From Lachnospiraceae bacterium KGMB03038 (GTDB taxonomy: Bacteria > Bacillota > Clostridia > Lachnospirales > Lachnospiraceae): DNA of 64,000 nucleotides. Positions 60,003-64,000 of this stretch are shown here, piece after piece. The position numbers and the translations under genes are program-made. The notes under the pieces were generated by a model that made no database searches, was not told the DNA's origin, and worked only from the letters and a program-made list of their open reading frames with translations. The stretch's first letter is position 1; each line of letters opens with the position of its first letter. The stretch is taken from positions 1,516,501 to 1,580,500 of the forward strand of contig CP041667.1 of the NCBI GenBank assembly GCA_007361935.1, given 5' to 3'.

Positions 60003-61562
60003 ATGAGCAGCAATGAAGCACCTGGAACAGCGAAAAGAGGACTGTTCCGAATTGTTTTCAGCAGGACGGGGATCATTCTTTTGATGCTCCTTTTACAGGT
60101 CTGGTTCTTAGTAGAGACAAGTTTCTATCTGGAAGAGTACATTGCTTACGTATACGGAGCATTGACGATTCTTGGCGTTGTTGTTTTGATCTATATCATC
60201 AACTCGGAAGGCAATCCGGCATTTAAGATGACCTGGATGCTGTTTGTCATGGCGATCCCTGGGTTTGGAACGCTTTTTTATATTTTTACAAAAGTACAGC
60301 CGGGGACTCATTTCATGCGGGAGAGACAGGCCGTTCTCAAAGTGGAGACAGACCCTTACATGCAGCAGGAGCGGGAAGTGGTAGAGGCTGTCTGGGCCAG
60401 CAGATCCGCCAACGCCCAGCTGTCTTATTATCTGTCCGGCCTTGGATTCCCGACTTACCGGAATACGGAAGTGACTTATTTCCCATTAGGCGAATACAAA
60501 TTCCGGTCAATGGTGGAGGAGCTGGAGAAAGCCCGTAAGTTTATTTTTATGGAATACTTTATCGTAGAAGAAGGATATATGTGGGACACGATCCTGAAGA
60601 TCCTGCGTAAAAAAGTGAAAGAAGGAGTAGAGGTGCGCTTCATGTATGATGGAATGTGCGCGATTTCTATGCTTCCTTATAATTATCCGGAACAGCTGCG
60701 GAAATTCGGGATCCAGTGCAAGATGTCCAATGCGGTCAAACCCTTTTTGTCTACCATTCAGAATAACCGAGATCATAGGAAGATCTGCGTGATCGATGGA
60801 AAAGTTGGCTACACCGGAGGAATCAATCTGGGAGATGAGTATATCAACCGGAAAGTTCGATTCGGTCATTGGAAAGATACGGCGGTCATGCTGAAGGGAG
60901 ACGCCGTGCAGAGCCTGACGATGATCTTCCTGCAGATGTGGAATGTAGAAGAACGGAAACCGGAAAATTATGAGCGTTATCTGACGAAGAAGCGGAGCGG
61001 GCTGAGAAGAGAACTTGGATATGTGATCCCGTACGCGGACAGTCCCTTTGATAATGAGAATGTAGGCGAGGAAGTTTATTTCCATATTTTGAACCACGCA
61101 AAAAAATATGTGCACATCATGACTCCCTATCTGATCCTGGACAACGAGATGCTCACCACACTGACCAGAGCGGCCAAAAGCGGAATCGAAGTAATCATTA
61201 TCATGCCTCATATCCCGGATAAATGGTATGCTTTTGTAGTGGCAAAAACCTATTACAAAGAGCTGATCGAGGGGGGAGTGCAGATTTATGAATATACCCC
61301 AGGGTTTGTCCATGCCAAAGTTTTCGTGTCGGATAACGATACGGCCGCGGTGGGGACCATCAATCTGGATTACCGCAGTTTGTATCTGCATTTTGAATGC
61401 GGCACATTTATCTACAATAACTCAGAGATCGACAGGATTGAGCGGGATTTTCAGAAGACACTCACCAGATGTCATAAGATCAGCCTGCTGGAAGTGAAAA
61501 ACAGGACCATCCTGACGAAGATCTCCGGTCAAGTGCTGCGGCTTTTGGCTCCGCTGATGTAA
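60003..61562 (+). CDS. cls: Cardiolipin synthase (phospholipase D family)
   Basis: 519 residues. Two N-terminal membrane helices (ILLMLLLQVWFLV and the segment near residue 50) are followed by two HKD motifs: HRKICVIDGK near residue 258 and HAKVFVSDND near 436. It condenses two phosphatidylglycerols to cardiolipin plus glycerol at the membrane. I chose ATG 60003 after AAGGAGAGAGTT. Confidence 0.94.
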   Translation: MSSNEAPGTAKRGLFRIVFSRTGIILLMLLLQVWFLVETSFYLEEYIAYVYGALTILGVVVLIYIINSEGNPAFKMTWMLFVMAIPGFGTLFYIFTKVQPGTHFMRERQAVLKVETDPYMQQEREVVEAVWASRSANAQLSYYLSGLGFPTYRNTEVTYFPLGEYKFRSMVEELEKARKFIFMEYFIVEEGYMWDTILKILRKKVKEGVEVRFMYDGMCAISMLPYNYPEQLRKFGIQCKMSNAVKPFLSTIQNNRDHRKICVIDGKVGYTGGINLGDEYINRKVRFGHWKDTAVMLKGDAVQSLTMIFLQMWNVEERKPENYERYLTKKRSGLRRELGYVIPYADSPFDNENVGEEVYFHILNHAKKYVHIMTPYLILDNEMLTTLTRAAKSGIEVIIIMPHIPDKWYAFVVAKTYYKELIEGGVQIYEYTPGFVHAKVFVSDNDTAAVGTINLDYRSLYLHFECGTFIYNNSEIDRIERDFQKTLTRCHKISLLEVKNRTILTKISGQVLRLLAPLM

Positions 61563-61606
61563 AAGAGGCCGGTCTGCGGAACAAAACAAGATGCAATAAA
61601 TTTTGT

Positions 61607-61635
61607 TTTACAGGCAGGAAAAAATATAGTATAAT
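61607..61635 (+). promoter_or_regulatory. purA promoter
   Basis: TTTACA (61607-61612), 17 bases, TATAAT (61630-61635), 52 bases before purA. Confidence 0.65.
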
Positions 61636-61687
61636 GCTTAAGGTGATTGTTTCAAGGCGAAAGCCAATGACTTTAGGAGGAATGAAT

Positions 61688-62965
61688 ATGGTAAAAGCAG
61701 TAGTGGGAGCCAACTGGGGAGATGAAGGCAAGGGAAAGATTACCGACATGCTTGCCAGGGAAGCCGATATTGTAGTGCGTTTCCAAGGAGGCGCCAATGC
61801 CGGGCATACGATCGTCAATAATTATGGAAAGTTTGCGCTCCATACATTGCCGTCAGGGGTCTTTTATGGTCACACCACCAGCGTGATCGGAAATGGTGTG
61901 GCTTTGGACATTCCAGTATTGTTTAAAGAAGTCCAGTCTATCGTGGATCAGGGAGTGCCCAAACCAAAACTTCTGGTTTCCGACCGGGCCCAGATCGTGA
62001 TGTCTTATCACAAAAACTTTGACGCTTACGAGGAAGAACGGCTGGCCGGAAAATCCTTTGGTTCCACCAAGTCAGGGATTGCGCCGTTTTATTCGGATAA
62101 ATTTGCTAAGATAGGCTTCCAGGTCAGCGAGCTGTTTGACGATGCTCTCTTGAGAGAGAAGGTAGAGCGGGTCGCGCAGCAGAAGAATGTACTGCTGGAG
62201 CATCTTTATCACAAACCGCTGATCGATCCGGAAGATCTGTATCAGGAACTGAAAAGCTATAAGGAAATGGTTGAACCTTATGTGTGCGATACCGCCCTTT
62301 TCATCCACAACGCGCTCCAGGAAGGAAAGAGTGTGCTGTTGGAAGGACAGTTGGGTTCTTTGAAAGATCCGGACCACGGGATTTATCCCATGGTAACCTC
62401 ATCTTCGACACTTGCCGGTTACGGCGCGGTAGGAGCCGGTGTCCCGCCTCAGGAGATCCAGCAGATCATTACTGTCTGCAAAGCATATTCCAGCGCGGTA
62501 GGAGCCGGGGCCTTTGTCAGCGAGATCTTTGGCGATGAGGCGGATGAGCTGAGACGCCGGGGCGGTGACGGCGGCGAATTTGGCGCTACCACTGGCCGTC
62601 CAAGGAGAATGGGGTGGTTTGACTGTGTAGCCTCCCGGTATGGCTGCCGGATGCAGGGGACCACAGACGTGGCCTTTACCGTTCTGGATGTATTGGGATA
62701 CCTGGAAGAGATTCCGGTGTGCGTTGCTTATGAGATTGACGGGAAAGAAACGGATCAGTTCCCGCCTACCCATCTTCTTGAGAAGGCGAAACCTGTGCTG
62801 AAAAAGCTGCCGGGGTGGAATTGTGATATCCGTGGAATCAAGCGTTACGAAGATCTGCCGGAGAACTGCCGCAGGTATGTAGAGTTTGTAGAAGAACAGA
62901 TCGGTTATCCGATCACCATGATCTCCAATGGACCGGGAAGAGATGATATCATATATCGGAAATAA
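61688..62965 (+). CDS. purA: Adenylosuccinate synthetase
   Basis: 425 residues. The GTP-binding GDEGKGK loop is near residues 11-17, followed by GGANAGHTIV (His catalytic), the switch-loop region FGSTKSGIAPFYSDK and the base-binding motif (GRPRRMGWFD). It converts IMP and Asp with GTP to adenylosuccinate, on the AMP branch of purine synthesis. ATG 61688 is 7 bases after GGAGGAATG; ATG 61682 overlaps that site. Confidence 0.97.
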   Translation: MVKAVVGANWGDEGKGKITDMLAREADIVVRFQGGANAGHTIVNNYGKFALHTLPSGVFYGHTTSVIGNGVALDIPVLFKEVQSIVDQGVPKPKLLVSDRAQIVMSYHKNFDAYEEERLAGKSFGSTKSGIAPFYSDKFAKIGFQVSELFDDALLREKVERVAQQKNVLLEHLYHKPLIDPEDLYQELKSYKEMVEPYVCDTALFIHNALQEGKSVLLEGQLGSLKDPDHGIYPMVTSSSTLAGYGAVGAGVPPQEIQQIITVCKAYSSAVGAGAFVSEIFGDEADELRRRGGDGGEFGATTGRPRRMGWFDCVASRYGCRMQGTTDVAFTVLDVLGYLEEIPVCVAYEIDGKETDQFPPTHLLEKAKPVLKKLPGWNCDIRGIKRYEDLPENCRRYVEFVEEQIGYPITMISNGPGRDDIIYRK

Positions 62966-62974
62966 GAGTTTAAA

Positions 62975-63037
62975 ATTCCCACAGGAAAGAGTCGGGGCAT
63001 AGCGCCTTTTCGATCTCCTTTCTGTGGGGATTTTTTT
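62975..63037 (+). terminator. purA terminator
   Basis: ATTCCCACAGGAAAG (62975-62989) pairs with CTTTCTGTGGGGAT (63018-63031) with one bulge and one G-T pair, and ends in TTTTTTT. The 28-base loop holds CG-rich sequence. Confidence 0.75.
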
Positions 63038-63252
63038 GTTTCTTAACCTGTCTTAAGAATTCTCTTATTCTATTTTTATATTTCAGCCACAGGCTGTACA
63101 CATTTTTTCGGTAGAATGTAGATGTACAAAGGGAATGGTACAAAAAGAAGGCATATCTTACAATGTGTATCAATATAATAGTAAAGCGGGGAATAAGGGG
63201 TTTGCAAAAGCAAAAGAATATCCGCTTGAAAAACAGAAATGGAGGTATTACT

Positions 63253-63408
63253 ATGCAGCAGAGAAATGAGGATGGCTATCTGGAAGTGCTTTCGATGGAA
63301 GAATACCTTACAAAAAGAAAAAAAATCAGAGAACAAGAGAAAAGAAAAGGGCAGGAGCGGCTAAAGAGAGACATGAAAGTGCTGTATCTTGCCGGAATGT
63401 ATGGATAA
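63253..63408 (+). CDS. Small basic protein (51 aa), unrecognised
   Basis: ATG 63253 stands 7 bases after GGAGGT, an excellent ribosome site, and a TATAAT at 63174-63179 could be its -10 box. The protein is highly charged (KRKKIREQEKRKGQERLKRD in the middle), probably a helix, and ends in YLAGMYG. It has no signal peptide. I recognise no family. Confidence 0.6.
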   Translation: MQQRNEDGYLEVLSMEEYLTKRKKIREQEKRKGQERLKRDMKVLYLAGMYG

Positions 63409-63452
63409 AAATCAAGCGGGGAAAAGCCGCCAAAATTATGCGGGGATCGGAC

Positions 63453-63674
63453 TTATGTCTGATCCTCGTTGTCGTCTTTTGGGCCTTTGAGAAGCCGGTA
63501 TACCAGGATATAGGCATATAAAAGCACAGGGAACAGGATCGTGCAGGCGATGGAAGCCATCAGGAGATCTGCCGAGGCCGGATGATCTATCAGCGCAAAG
63601 ACGAGAGTGGCCCCATACATAGCAAAAAGCAGGACAGCCCCCAGTCCCGCCAGGATACGTTTTGTCTTTTTCAT
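63453..63674 (-). CDS. Small two-helix membrane protein (73 aa), unrecognised
   Basis: Minus-strand ATG at 63674 preceded by AAAGGAGGATTCTC. Two hydrophobic segments (LAGLGAVLLFAMYGATLVFA and LLMASIACTILFPVLLYAYI) are linked by a short loop, with basic ends and an acidic tail (DDNEDQT). It is divergent from the last gene of the window. The family is unknown. Confidence 0.65.
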   Translation of the reverse strand: MKKTKRILAGLGAVLLFAMYGATLVFALIDHPASADLLMASIACTILFPVLLYAYILVYRLLKGPKDDNEDQT

Positions 63675-63685
63675 GAGAATCCTCC

Positions 63686-63714
63686 TTTACATCTCAGGGA
63701 GTCTTTAGTATATT
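63686..63714 (+). promoter_or_regulatory. Promoter of the last gene in the window
   Basis: TTTACA (63686-63691), 17 bases, TATATT (63709-63714), 55 bases before the start at 63769. Confidence 0.5.
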
Positions 63715-63768
63715 ATATAGATAGCAGAAAAAAATTGCAAATGAAACAAATACAAAGGAGTTAGGAAT

Positions 63769-64000
63769 ATGAGTCGTACATTATTAGAACAGTGGCAGAG
63801 CATCGCATATAATGAAAAGGCAGACAGAGGACAGCTCCAGAGATTCTGGGGATCTTACTTCCAGATCGAGAAGGAGATTTATGAAAAGCTTTTGGACAAT
63901 CCGGAGGAAGAGGTCAAAGGGACCGTGAAAGAGCTGGCGGAGAAATACGGACAGGAAGTGCTGACCATGGTAGGATTCCTGGACGGCATCAATGAAAGCT
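63769..64000 (+). CDS. N-terminal part of a cytoplasmic protein, unrecognised (3' end outside window)
   Basis: ATG 63769 follows AAGGAGTTAGGAAT. The 77 visible residues are helical and charged (LLEQWQSIAYNEKADRGQLQ, WGSYFQIEKEIYEKLL, then EEVKGTVKELAEKYGQEVLT), without a signal peptide or membrane segment. The frame stays open to the window edge. I do not recognise the family with any certainty. Confidence 0.7.
   Translation, partial: MSRTLLEQWQSIAYNEKADRGQLQRFWGSYFQIEKEIYEKLLDNPEEEVKGTVKELAEKYGQEVLTMVGFLDGINES

Noticed and set aside
1..64000. CRISPR arrays, insertion sequences, integrases, prophage genes or toxin-antitoxin pairs
   Set aside because: No regular direct-repeat arrays, transposase or integrase motifs or phage genes were seen on either strand.

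Overview
The window looks like chromosome from an endospore-forming, anaerobic Firmicute, most probably a Lachnospiraceae-type gut Clostridium. Signs are GGAGG ribosome sites, TTGACA/TATAAT promoters with 17-18 base spacers, a Bacillus-type LexA box at recA, sigH, scpAB, a SpoIIM-like protein, a Cys T-box, a double-cubane dehydratase-like protein and cobamide methyltransferases. The species cannot be fixed from the sequence alone. There is no CRISPR array, insertion sequence, prophage gene or rRNA.

Layout. 1-2289: tail of an unrecognised gene, then an ATP-driven activase and its double-cubane protein. 2449-8081: glycogen debranching enzyme, Fe-type alcohol dehydrogenase, ornithine cyclodeaminase-like/RidA pair, Mrp ATPase. 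8240-16680: one long operon joining a sugar-type ABC importer (lipoprotein plus two permeases, no ATPase) to three URO-D-family methyltransferases, a corrinoid protein and a ferredoxin-ASKHA corrinoid activator that is frameshifted at an A8 run. 16688-21360: a radical SAM protein, a DUF4130-type partner and a nuclease-helicase behind a promoter carrying two LexA boxes. 21436-23328: a YtrA-like GntR/ABC operon on the minus strand with its operator. 23515-31807: HAD phosphatase, phosphoesterase, scpAB, D-Ala-D-Ala carboxypeptidase, YbaK, AraC regulator, alpha-glucosidase and acetyltransferase. 31945-37267: SOS-controlled recA-recX, rny, nudF, SpoIIM-like protein, and a convergent flavin reductase-rubredoxin. 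37442-48032: argS, AlaX-type editing protein, DUF1461 protein, purL, gdhA, tRNA-Val and tRNA-Met, DAHP synthase. 48168-54760: ispF, an acetyltransferase, a Cys T-box controlling cysE-cysS-mrnC-rlmB, then sigH and tRNA-Thr. 54862-64000: MATE exporter, glnS, MocR-type regulator, cardiolipin synthase, purA and small or partial genes.

The strongest candidates for undescribed biology are: (i) the ABC importer/cobamide methyltransferase operon, which reads like a system that imports a methylated, possibly O-methyl-sugar, compound and demethylates it inside the cell; (ii) the LexA-controlled radical SAM/DUF4130/nuclease-helicase operon, which looks like a DNA repair pathway; and (iii) a dispersed family of four loop-free palindromes (40-54 bases) with a fixed GC-arm/T5A5 core and flanks that differ between copies yet stay self-complementary. 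Each copy sits within 30 bases of a stop codon.
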